Below the pieces are notes generated by a model. That model had not been told where the DNA came from, searched no databases, and saw nothing but the letters and a program-made list of their open reading frames with translations. From positions 95,980,406-96,044,405 of the forward strand of contig CP154956.1 in assembly GCA_039621445.1 (NCBI GenBank): DNA of 64,000 nucleotides, written 5' to 3'. The stretch's first letter is position 1. Every line of letters begins with the position of its first letter. Positions 33,001 through 41,950 of the stretch are shown here, piece after piece. Origin of the DNA: Euglena gracilis. Lineage: Eukaryota > Euglenida > Euglenophyceae > Euglenales. A program made the translations under genes and the position numbers.

Positions 33001-36000
33001 CTACTTGCGCTTTGGCGCAATATAACTCTTAAATTTTCCTTCTACATAAGCCTGCCCATTGCGCTTTAGCGCAACAGTTACCAATTTTCAATTGCTTCTT
33101 TTCGTCACTGTAGGTGGAGAGAGCAGTCCTGGAAGCATCTCATCACGAGACGGACAGAGCTAAGGTGGAAGGAAGCCTTGCCTGGGACAGGAAGCCAACC
33201 CCCTGGTATGTGAAAGCAACGTATTTCGTCACCAAGACTGCACACTGGCCGTTCAGGGAGGGGCTTCGACACACCGTACACATCAGAGGGACTCCCATAA
33301 GCTCAGGGGCTTCTGTTATGCATTGTGCTTAAGCGCAAATGCTATATATTGCGCTTAAGCGCAATGTAAAACTGTTGCGCTTAAGCACAATGTCCATAAC
33401 CATTGCCTTCTGTACCCAGCAGTGTGGGGCCTGGAGTTGCTCACCAGACGTTGGGACAAGACCCTGGGCTTGCCCTCAATAGCCCCCAACCCATCCACCT
33501 GGGTGGTTCCCGCTGTACCGCTCCTCGCACTTCAAGCACCCGAGGATCAAAACCTGCGACATGCCGTTTTTTCCAACTTTTCACAACGTGTGTGTAAACT
33601 CCACCCTCTGGACGCCTCAGCTGGCAACTCTTCAGGCACATATCACAGAGCCTAAAAAACAACAACAAAAAGGGCCAAATGTCACCCGGACTGTGTACCA
33701 CCATCTGGGGAACACAGTCAAGGCTTCAAAAACGAGGGACTCACAATGGGGGTTTCGGCCCTTTTTTTGGGAAAACTCACGTGTCCCGGCGTTCAAACCC
33801 AGAGTTTTGAACCTTTTTCAAAATGGTGCACAAGCAAAAAAAAACACCAAACTTGGGCCTGTTCCCTGGGTCCCAGCATCGGCAAATGATGCACACGCCA
33901 CCGTGGAGGGTCTCCGCGGAACCAGAGGGTCAAATGCATGCAGCATACATACAAACACATAAATGCATCAAATGGGAAATATGAGTGACTGTGCCGATAA
34001 AATGCATTTGTATTGAAATAAAAATGAAAGCCCCTGAAATTGAGAATTCAAAAGGAAAAACTCAAATCTTTCAGTCATGGCAGTGGAGGCTGCCCCTGAG
34101 CCCCACCTCGTCGAAGGCGCGGCTGTCGATGGCGAATGGGACGGGCGCCGACTTCAGCTGTCGGTCCACCCCCTGCCCCGGTACCTGCACGATGAGCTCC
34201 ACGCGGCCTGGCCGGCGCCGGCCGGCAACTCCCCCCCCCCCCCCGCACGGCACGACCCGGGCGAGGGTCGGGGGTGTGGTTTGGTATGGGCACAGAAGGG
34301 AGAGGCCGAAGCACGGTGCGGCACGCCGTGCACACCGGTCGGACACCGGCCTGGCCACACCAGCCTGGCAGGTGGGGGGGGTCCCCCTTTGCACCAGGGG
34401 GGACACCCCCCCCCTCCTCTAAACCCCCCCTCCCTAATAGAAGCGCGGGTGCGCTTATAGCGGACTGTCGCCTCTGGCGGCGGGGGGTGCGCTTCTATTT
34501 GGACCCTACCTGTGCGATTTTTGTTGATTTCTTTTTCAAATTCCATCAAATTGGGGGGGGGTGCACTTGTAGCGGACCGCCGCCTTCGGCGGCGGGGGGT
34601 GCACTTTTATTTGGACCCTGCGCTTGTAGCGGCCCCGCGCTTCTATTAGGGGGGGGCGGGTTTAACCCGCGTACCCTCCTTAGATCGAACCCTGGGATCG
34701 TGGTGGATCCAGAATATGTCCGAATATTCAAAGAACGGATTATTCAAAGACGCCTTTGCATTCCTCACATCGTCTGCATAATTGCAGAACAACGCAAATC
34801 ACCTCAACCGCAATAAGGCATCGAATCGTATTTTTTTTTCACAAAACTCTTTCCGTAATATGAATTCCATTCATTATAAAAGGGAAGAAGCACAATATGG
34901 AAATTGACACGGGGAAAGGTTACATGAGCATTTTAGGCTTCAATTTTGAACAAAAAAATAGGGTGAGGCCAGCATCAGTCAGGTTACTGCACTTCAAGGC
35001 CTTGGTGAATGCGCCGCCAGGGCGATACCCCAAGGACCCCCCACAGGCTTTTGCTTAAGGACCCCCGGGGGGGGGGGGGGTCCTGGCTAGCCAATCGGCT
35101 AGACACTGGAAAAAATGGACTAGCTAGACCCCCCTCCCCCCGGGGGGGGGGGGGGGGGGTCCGGGGGTCCCCCCAACTGGGAAAAAAATTTTCCTCCGGC
35201 GCTGCGCGCCGAGGTGGAAAAATGAGGTTTTTAATAGGTTTTTGGCTGATTTTGTTCCAAAATTCCCCAAAAATGGCCAAAAACGGGCATTTTTGGCCAT
35301 TTTTGAGGGTCCCCAAAAAATTTCCGGTGCTTCGCGCCGGTCACTGGAAAAAAAAATTCCACTGGCTAGCCCTGCTAGCAGACCCCCATTTGCACTCTGC
35401 TCTTGGAAAGACTCCCCCCAGCCCTGCCCGAGGCTGATGCTCCGGATGCTTTGTTCCAGATGATGCAGACCGGATGCCTTGTTTGGCGTTAAAGGAAAGA
35501 AACCCCCGTCCCGGAACTCTGTGCCCTTGCAATGAACCAACGCTTCCAGCTGGGGGTGCTCTTCGATTTTGACCCTGCTGTTGGGGAGGACCACACATGA
35601 GATTTGATTTCGTCCTTTGCGAAGCAGGGCTGTTTTTTTGAGCGAAAATGTCAAAAATACCACCACCACAGAAACACAGAAGGAACAAATCCTTCGGTGC
35701 TGAAGGAGTTTTGACTTAAAAGTCGGCCCAACAGGATGAAAGATGAGTTGTGGGGACGAACCCCCCCCATCCACCACCCATTGAGGCCTCGCGGGCGGGA
35801 ATGCTAATCACAAAAAAAAAATGAAACGGAGAGGCAATTTCCGATTCATTCACAGACCCTCACTGGGCATCCCCCTGGGCCCCGGTCTTCACCTCCACCG
35901 CCAGCATGTATTGCACAAACATGAAGGCCCCCCGGCCAGGCTGCCATTCGTGAGACGACCTTGCCAGCCATCGCACCATTAAGATCTCTGCGTGGGCCGT

Positions 36001-37070
36001 TCGAAAACGTGCGGTGTGTGTCTCTCCAGGCACGGAACTGCAGAATGAGCTCAAAAAACCACACGCCTTGGGGGGTCCTCTTACTGCAAAGGATCCGTTG
36101 CTGGGCTGTGGAAGAAAGACTTCCGACCTGCTGGGCTGGCTGGCAGCGCAACTCCGCGTGCTATCCACACATTATCACCTGAACACACCCAAAAGTTGGA
36201 GGAAATTCTCCCACGGCACACAGGCCAAGGTGGTCAGCAGCAAAACCAAGTGGGAAATGAGAGAGCCTGCTCGCTGTAGCTCTCCAACAGGAGGACCCCT
36301 GGCTTCTTCACCGGCACGACGTAAAACTCGAAGTCCAGGCGGCTGGGAACGTGGCCGCAGTGAAGGTCCTCCCCACGCCCGCTTCGTTTGTTGCGAATAT
36401 TTGAAAGCATCCCCCCTTTCCCGAAAAGGGTCCATTTGGCAGAAACCCATGAAATATCGATGCATCCGTGTGGGACCGCCCGACCACAAGCAGGAGGAAT
36501 ATGAATGTCAATTGAACGAATGCCAAATGTCGATTGTAATGTCAGTCCGGGGGGTCTGCTTTGCACAAGCCGCCGTAGCCCCCACTCCCTCTGCAGCCTT
36601 TCCTTCCTTCCATTTGGGGTCTGTGGCCCACCACCGAACTGCGGCCACCGCGGCGCCCTCCGGCAGCCGCCCTGCGGGGCGGACCTCCATCGTGAAGTCC
36701 AGCAGCGACAGCGGCTTCACGCGGGGGGCCTGGCCGTTGAACACCGCCTTGCTGGGCCCAGGTAGTCATTTGGCGCCCGTCAAAAAGACACAAATCCCAC
36801 AATGCGCATGCAAACTGCCACACACACAGAGGCGCTAATCACGGAAACTTGCAATTAATTCAATGATTAATAAATTCATTATTGCATACATAACATAATG
36901 AAATGAATTAATTAAAATAATGCTAAACTAACTGACTAACTAACTAACTAACTAACTAATTGATTGATTGATTGATTAGTTAGTTAGTTAGTCGGTTAGT
37001 TAAGTACTATTGTAATTAATTCATATAATTACGTTACCTATGCAATAATGAATTTATAATCATTAATTGC

Positions 37071-37160
<90 letters not shown>

Positions 37161-40100
37161 AACCAATTAATTGATTGATTAATTAATTAATTAACCAATT
37201 AATTGATTAATTAATTAGTCAATCAATTGATTGATTAATTAATTAATGCATTAATTAATTAATTAATTAATATTTTTAATAAATGAATGAATGAATGAAT
37301 GAATGAATGAATGAATGAATGAATGAATGAATGAATGAATGAATGAATGAATGAATGAATGAAATAATTAATATTTTAATTAATTAGTTAATTGATTAAA
37401 ATATTAATTAATTAATTAATTAATTAATTAATTAATAATTAATTAATTAATTAATTAATATTTAATCAATTAACTAATTAATTAAAATAATTAATTAATT
37501 AATTAATTAATTAATTAATATTTTTAATTAATTAATTAATTAATTAATATTTTTACCCCCCCCCTATGTCCAACGACCCCCCTATGTCCAATGACCACCC
37601 CCCCCCCCCGGTCAGAGGACACCTTTTCGGAGGTTTGACCAAATTTTTGGTCCCGGCGTGAAGCGCCGGGACGAAAAATTTTGCCCAAAAATTGGCCAAA
37701 AATTTGGCCAAAATGCCATTTTTGACACTTTTTGGACAAAAATTTGTCAAAATTGCCCAAAAATTTTCGGCGCAAAGCGCCGGAAGGGAAAATTTGGGCA
37801 TTTTTGGGTGGGTAGGGACCCCGCTCCCCACCAACTTTCTTTTGACCCCATGTCCAACGACCACCCCCCCCGGTCAGAGGACACCTTTTTGGTCACTACC
37901 CTATGTCCAACGACCACCCCCCCGGTCAGAGGACAGAGGTTACCGGTCATTGGACATAGGGGGGGGAGGGTAATTAATTAATTAATTAATTAATTAATAT
38001 TTTTAATTAATTAATTGATTAATTAAAAATATTAATTAATTAATTAATTAATTAATTAATATTTTAATTGGTTAGTTAGTTAGTCAGTTAATTAATTAAT
38101 TCTCTTGGGTGCCCACAGTTGAGCCGGCCTCGGCGCACACCAGACCACACCAGATGAGTGTCTGGCTGGGCCGCAGCCCGACCAGCCCCGAGCCCGACAG
38201 CGCCGGCCAGCGACGCACCACGTGGGCCGGTTCTGGGTCCAACCCAAAAAAAACGTTGCCTTCGTTTGGCATCCTTTGGGACGTTTTGTGCCCCCAGCGG
38301 CGTTTGGGTTTCAGCGGTGACCCCAACGCTGCCCCCTGGATAGCCACCCCCAATTCACGGGCCGGGGTTCCCAGTTGCTTCTTTCCCTCTTTCCATTCTC
38401 CAACCCCCCGGGGGAATGGTCACACACAAGATGGGGGGGAGGTCGTTTGGGTTGGTTTTGGAAAAAGGGGCTTGGGCCCGGGGGAAAATGCGCTTGCACC
38501 TTTACTTCAGGGGCCACCAAAAGAATCTACGCTCCGAAGACTCCCCAAAAAATAGCCCACTCCTGGTCTGGTTCTTAGGCGGCCGGATTCACACTTAAGC
38601 TTTTTTATGTTGGTTTGCGCATTTGCGCGCACCAACGTGTATTTTTACCTTCAATGTTTTGTGTTTTATTTGCGCAAATGCGCCCATAAACATAAATTTT
38701 TTATTTGCACAAATGCGCGCATAAACACAAATCAGTTGAGTGACGGCGGGCTGACGTAGTCTGTAGTGTGTGATGTAATAAGGCTCAATGTGTCTTTACG
38801 AGCAGCTGCAGTATCCAAGCCAGTTCAGTCAGCACGTCAGCACTAGTTCCAAATGTCGTCACAGTGGGTGTGTGTTTCCCACCTGTTTGATGTACGAGAG
38901 CACCACTCTCACCTATCTCGGCCCTATTCACGTCAATTGGTAAGCAGCATTTGCACCAAACTACCGGGAGTCACATCCCTACAACAGAGTTCATAAACTG
39001 TTTTCAGTGTGTCAGGGTACAGGGTCCCAGAAATTTCGCAAAAATTGTGAATTTGCACAATTGCGCAAATTCTAAAGCAAAAACCCTTAAATGCGAATGC
39101 GGCCGCCTAAGTGGTTGGGGCGGGCGGCGCAGATGGTGATGCTTCAGGCGAGCCCAACTTTGGCCATACTCAGATTCCATCCCTGTGACTGTTCCCTTTG
39201 GGCCATCCGTGAACCGCGGAGGGGAGTGGAGTGCCTCAACTGCCCATTTTGGGGACCACCCTTTTTTGGTCGGACCCCCCCCCCCAGCCATTGGCAACGG
39301 GTTGGGCCATTGGCAGAAATTTGGGGATGGCCCGGCCAGGGGGAGGGAGGCGGGTGCGGGAGGACGGGGTCCGCTGACGACAAAGCCGGCAGGGGGCGGC
39401 TCTCTGGCAGGGCGTCGCTGGGGCACGATGCCGTTGTGGGCCATCGCGCTGCGGGTGAGAATGTGCACCGCCCCTGAGGCCAGGCACCCCTCAAGGCTCA
39501 AACCTGCGATGCATATCAGTGTATGGGTACATGTGTGTGTACATGTGTGTGTCATATGCCAATGAGCGACTGAGCGAGCAAGTGAGTGTGTGTGTGCATG
39601 TATATGTGCACCCAACTGTCCGTGCGTTTGTATGTGCGCATGTGTGTCTGGGCTTTCCCCCATAATATTATTAAAATTTTGAAATAATGCACATTTAGGT
39701 TGCAGGGTTGAAATATATATCTTGGTGGAAAATTTTCTTATGAAAAACCACGGCACAGCACAAACACTGCACATGTGTATCTCGACATCATTGTTATATT
39801 CATACACATTTCTTGTTTTTCTGGCAAAAGAAAATAAAACTTCAAAAATTGCACTAATGCACATGAAAAATGCCATAAAACCAGTAAAAAAAGGAGTCTC
39901 CTTTGACTGACAGACCAGTGGTGACCATATTTTTTTTGCTTTTTGCCAGGGAGGGTTTTCCTCTTGGTTGAGAAATAATCCAATTGTGCCGAGTCCCTTG
40001 GAAAATGAACGTTTGTGTGGCACTAAAATCAATTTGTCACCAGCAAATCCAAGAAAACTATCAGCACTCCAACAGCTGTGCTGGCATGACTCGGCGGCCG

Positions 40101-40197
40101 CAACTGCCTCCCGATTGTATGGGGGCCTGCCCGTCACCATCGCCCCCGCCCGGTACTCCGCCAATGGGTTGTCCAGGGTGATGGAGATGGAGGACAT
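29762..40197 (-). CDS. VPS26C: VPS26C (DSCR3), Retriever complex arrestin-like subunit, at least ten exons
   Basis: VPS26C pairs with VPS35L and VPS29 in Retriever, which recycles cargo from endosomes to the plasma membrane. The minus-strand exons in order are 40,197-~40,125, 39,503-39,427, 36,747-36,635, 36,342-36,267, 35,940-~35,864, 34,207-34,107, 32,269-32,177, 31,363-31,299, 31,039-~30,907 and ~30,040-29,762. They align block by block with human DSCR3 as I remember it: start ...YRAGAMVTG, SLEG..ASGAVHI, LLDFTMEVRPAGRLPEG, FMFVQYML, VELIVQV, GHLETAVLDIT, VAGTLTI, IVTIDIYLIRIEG, ACSDVCRNLPIP and LPRVFSCPNL. The joins between exons 2 to 5 and 6 to 9 keep phase. The joins 1 to 2, 5 to 6 and 9 to 10 are unresolved. 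Introns are 0.3-2.7 kb and packed with repeats. Confidence 0.88.
30138..30192. repeat. 10-bp tandem repeat in VPS26C intron
   Basis: GGGATTTGTC repeats about four and a half times at 30,149-30,190 in the intron between exons 9 and 10. A short GCCGGCACGCC duplication lies nearby at 30,062-30,083. Confidence 0.85.
30800..30840. repeat. Poly-G run with flanking G-tracts
   Basis: A run of 18 or so G at about 30,821-30,838 lies just downstream of VPS26C exon 9. Similar runs occur across the 21.8-64 kb region and often mark ends of the dispersed foldback repeats. Confidence 0.7.
30907..31039 (-). CDS. VPS26C: VPS26C exon 9
   Basis: The acceptor is CTGCCAGCAG. It encodes IVTIDIYLIRIEGIQVDGET, then SYVQTTQLACSDVCRNLPIP. 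These match V-E-L-Q-L-(V/I)-R-(V/I)-E, the E-I-Q-x-x-Q-I strand and D-V-C-R-x-L-x-(V/I)-P-I. The 3' edge is unresolved because no GT lies just after LPIP. Confidence 0.82.
31299..31363 (-). CDS. VPS26C: VPS26C exon 8 (small)
   Basis: The acceptor is TTCCGCAAG and the donor CAGGG|GTGTCAAG in phase 2. It encodes DGGLRRPVAGTLTIRECSLN and Q. It supplies the P-(L/V)-x-G-x-L strand missing between exons 7 and 9 and restores family length to within one residue. Confidence 0.78.
32177..32269 (-). CDS. VPS26C: VPS26C exon 7
   Basis: The acceptor is TTGGGCAG and the donor CGGCAA|GTCACC, both in phase 0. It encodes a Pro/Ala-rich lead, then RLDIVGHLETAVLDITRQ, matching (F/L)-x-(I/L)-x-G-H-L-x-x-x-x-x-x-I-T. 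The Pro-rich lead is longer than in animals. Confidence 0.8.
32685..33085. mobile_element. Foldback element with GCGCCAAAGCGC palindromes
   Basis: The arm at about 32,690-32,810 (GCGCAATGGGCAGGCTTGTG, AATTTAAGAGTTATATTGCG and CCAAAGCG) recurs inverted at 32,955-33,080. Both arms carry small GCGC..GCGC hairpins with loops TTTG, TTTA or CAAA. More GCGCTTAAGCGC palindromes follow at 33,328-33,390. It lies in the intron between VPS26C exons 6 and 7. Confidence 0.75.
34107..34207 (-). CDS. VPS26C: VPS26C exon 6
   Basis: The acceptor is CGGCCAG and the donor GACGAG|GTGGGG in phase 0. It encodes RVELIVQVPGQGVDRQLKSA and PVPFAIDSRAFDE, matching the linker and the P-V-x-F-x-I start of the C-domain. 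Confidence 0.8.
34425..34665. mobile_element. Small TIR repeat (CTAATAGAAGCGCG ends)
   Basis: CCCTAATAGAAGCGCGGGTG at 34,432-34,452 is inverted at 34,638-34,658 (CCCCGCGCTTCTATTAGGGG). The interior holds two copies of a GCGGACYGYCGCC...GGCGGCGGGGGGTGC unit, one with a perfect CCGCCGCC-TTC-GGCGGCGG hairpin at about 34,578-34,597. GCGGGTTTAACCCGC is a 15-bp palindrome just after it. Confidence 0.7.
35035..35395. repeat. Dispersed repeat copy A with GGCGC/GCGCC hairpins
   Basis: This copy contains GCTTAAGGACCCC, a poly-G run, CTGGCTAGCCAATCGGCTAG, CCTCCGGCGCTGCGCGCCGA and the long stem AAAAATGGCCAAAAA / TTTTTGGCCATTTTT. It also holds CCGGTGCTTCGCGCCGG and CTGGCTAGCCCTGCTAGCAG. It is nearly the same as 51,600-51,935. 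It lies in the VPS26C intron between exons 5 and 6. Confidence 0.85.
35864..35940 (-). CDS. VPS26C: VPS26C exon 5
   Basis: The acceptor is GAATGGCAG. It encodes PGRGAFMFVQYMLAVEVKTG, matching the G-V-F-x-x-(I/V)-Q-Y-x-L strand. A strong GTGAGG donor follows at 35,863, but its phase does not fit the best acceptor of exon 6, so the 3' edge is uncertain. Confidence 0.7.
36267..36342 (-). CDS. VPS26C: VPS26C exon 4, apparent GC donor
   Basis: The acceptor is CGTTCCCAG. It encodes RLDFEFYVVPVKKPGVLLLE and SYSEQ, the F-x-F..P block and the ...L-x-E-(S/T)-Y turn of the family. No GT lies at the expected end, but CAG|GCTCTC does and gives phase 0, as exon 5 needs. Confidence 0.75.
36635..36747 (-). 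CDS. VPS26C: VPS26C exon 3
   Basis: The acceptor is CCCAGCAAG and the donor TTCG|GTGGTG in phase 2. It encodes AVFNGQAPRVKPLSLLDFTM and EVRPAGRLPEG, matching the family block that ends in a Pro-Gly-x-x-P-x-G turn. Confidence 0.82.
36855..38105. repeat. TTAA/TGAT/AATG microsatellite domain
   Basis: Long runs of TTAA, TGAT (37,070-37,160), AATG (37,283-37,362) and TTAA-derived repeats make up most of 1.25 kb in the intron between VPS26C exons 2 and 3. They are interrupted by a GC-rich insertion at 37,553-37,975. Alternation of arms such as TTGATTGATT and AATCAATCAA gives strong self-complementarity. Confidence 0.92.
37553..37977. mobile_element. Foldback element inserted in the microsatellite
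   Basis: TACCCCCCCCCTATGTCCAA at 37,553 is inverted at the right end (TTGGACATAGGGGGGGGAGG, 37,950). Inside are three or four copies of TCCAACGACCACCCCCC with GGTCAGAGGACA, and two hairpins of the GGCGC family (CCCGGCGTGAAGCGCCGGG at 37,655 and CGGCGCAAAGCGCCGG at 37,768). Its flanks are TTAATTAA repeats on both sides. Confidence 0.72.
38109..38240 (-). other. GC-rich island in VPS26C intron, unassigned
   Basis: The block is GC-rich like an exon and open in two minus-strand frames, but exons 2 and 3 already join in phase without it. It may be an alternative exon, an old insertion, or an exon of a gene on the other strand. No match is recognised. Confidence 0.2.
38574..39111. mobile_element. 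MITE, 538 bp, with TIRs and 5-bp TSD
   Basis: The left end CTTAGGCGGCCGGATTCACA and the inverted right end (reverse complement CTTAGGCGGCCGCATTCGCA) match at 18 of 20 positions. The flanks are TGGTT at 38,569-38,573 and TGGTT at 39,112-39,116, a 5-bp target duplication. The interior has palindromic TTTGCGCAAATGCGC units and no coding potential. It lies in the VPS26C intron between exons 2 and 3. Confidence 0.85.
39427..39503 (-). CDS. VPS26C: VPS26C exon 2
   Basis: The acceptor is CATCGCAG and the donor ATC|GTGCCC. It encodes LSLEGCLASGAVHILTRSAM and AHNGI, the second and third strands of the arrestin-like N-domain. It ends in phase 0 and joins directly to exon 3. Confidence 0.8.
39515..39660. 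repeat. GT/ATGT-rich microsatellite
   Basis: Degenerate GTGTGTACATGTGTGTGT and GTGAGTGTGTGTGTGCATGT repeats lie just upstream of VPS26C exon 2 on the transcribed strand. Confidence 0.75.
40125..40197 (-). CDS. VPS26C: VPS26C exon 1 with start codon
   Basis: The ATG at 40,197 begins MSSISITLDNPLAEYRAGAM, matching the start of VPS26C (x-I-x-I-x...Y-x-A-G). An upstream in-frame Met at 40,248 would add a Pro-rich leader and is less likely. The 3' edge is unresolved: candidates are a GC donor after VT at about 40,132 and a GT donor further on near 40,028, both in phase 1 as exon 2 requires. Confidence 0.75.
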
Positions 40198-41773
40198 CAG
40201 GGCGGGGGCGGAGGGAGGGGCGGAAGGTGGGGAGGGGTGGTGAACCACGCTGTAGAAGGGAGAAGGTGATGCCGCTGCACTAAGCGGTAGTGATCTACCT
40301 CAAACACCATGTGGAGCGGGCACATTTCCAGACCAAAACCCACTATTTCCAATTTCAAAAAAGAAGGCAACCCCTTCAACCCCTCCCAAAATTTTTCGAC
40401 GCAGCCCCCCCCAACTGCCCTTCCGCAAAAATCAGCAAACAAACGTTTTGTTGCCTGGGCGCCTGTGATTCGACCCGACCCCCGAGGAACAGAGTCCAGC
40501 AGCCCAAAATCATGGACTCCAAACTGCCCCAGGGTCATGGATAATGTACAGATTGAATGGATATAAAATAAAGACATTAATTATTTGTACACCCCGAATT
40601 CATGGGTGGTTCCAAACCCCCAGCCCCAAAGCCAAACAGTCTCTGCCATCCCTGTGGTGACATTGGTGACATGTGGTGACACATGGCCCCCGCCCAACGC
40701 TCCTGTCCCTGCAGTGCGCTGTGTAAAACTGAGGTCAGGAACAGAAAAAATGCCATTTCTGACCCCTTCGACATGGCCATTGGTCCACAGTGGAGCGCCT
40801 CCCACACCAAATAACACTTGTTTTTGACAATAATGTTGATATTTTCAGGTGTTCTCATAAAAAAATCATTCTAACAACAAAAAACATCAGGAAAAAAAGC
40901 AGCTAGGTTTTGTTGGCAATAGAATAAAGAAGTCAAGACGCCTTCACATGTTCACCCATAAAACATGGACATGCAAACTGGCGGCACAGAATCTCCTCAA
41001 TGGATCTCCACTCGTTCCTCAGTTGAAACAGTCCCTCCACGTTACCAGAGGCAATAAGATGAAAAGAAGAAAAAACACAATTCAAACGAGCAAGCAAAGC
41101 AAGCAAGCAAAAAAAAAAGCAAAACACCGGTACGTCGGTCAATGGTAAAAAAAAAAATGAGAATCGCTTTTTGTGCAAAAAGTACCACGGATAAGAGGGC
41201 GTTGGTGAGAGGGATGAGCACAGATAGCACGGTGGGCGGTAAAGAGACACCTGGGGCCGGGGGATATGTGGCAGCGGGTGATACGGCAAAGCCGCGGAAG
41301 GAGCAAAGAAAACCATGGCACGGAGGCAGAGAGCGCAATGTGCAATAAGGGGGAGGGCAGGGAATGGGAAATGGGGCAGGTCTGAGGGTGAAGGACCAAA
41401 CCCAAAAGGATAGCCCAGATGCACATTCAGCACACACACAGGGATTGAACAGCAGGCGCAGACAGTGCTCGGAAGGCTTCTTCGCCTTGATTCACCGTCT
41501 GTGGCGATCCATAACTTTATCGGGGTTGCACTTTCCTGGGAAATCAGAAGGCAAAGACATTCAACGTTCCTGTGGAGCATAAGATGCCCGAGTCCTTTCA
41601 TGCTGAATGCCTTCACCTCACCAAATAACTTGGCAGGGCACCAACTTATGGGAACCATTTTTTCATCCCCCCCCCCAGGTTATTGGACACTGCCATGGGA
41701 AGGGAGGGGTGTAACCCAATTTTCATTCTGGTCCGCTCAGTCCCTAACCTGCCCCACAGCGGTGGGCCCCCAG

Positions 41774-41950
41774 CTAGGACAGCTTCGAGAGCTCGTCCTC
41801 ATCCGGGTTCAGCTGGCAGTGCGCGAAGTACTCCCGCTCCACGCCCTTCGCGACGCTCTGCCGGTGCTTGCGCTGCAGGACGGTGGGCCGGAACGAGTAC
41901 GTCCAGCCCTGCACCGCGAACTGGATGGCGCGGGCACGCCAATGCCTCAA
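41774..41950 (-). CDS. Flippase last exon with stop
   Basis: The acceptor is CTGTTGCCAG. It encodes [20 protein letters not shown] then [20 protein letters not shown] and an acidic end, stop TAG at 41,774-41,776. The Y-x-F-R-P-T-x-L-Q-R pattern matches the end of P4-ATPases (Y-x-x-R-P-x-x-x-x-x-L-Q). Confidence 0.85.
   Translation of the reverse strand: MRHWRARAIQFAVQGWTYSFRPTVLQRKHRQSVAKGVEREYFAHCQLNPDEDELSKLS

Noticed and set aside
40933-41045. A minus-strand segment ending MGEHVKAS as an extra flippase exon
   Set aside because: The flippase frame already ends with TAG at 41,774 in a well-supported last exon, and no clean acceptor precedes this segment. An untranslated or alternative exon remains possible.
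41139-41437. A membrane-protein-like frame on the minus strand (hydrophobic, Leu/Ser/Pro-rich)
   Set aside because: It lies between the flippase stop and the VPS26C start, has no splice or family support, and has a composition-driven hydrophobic look.
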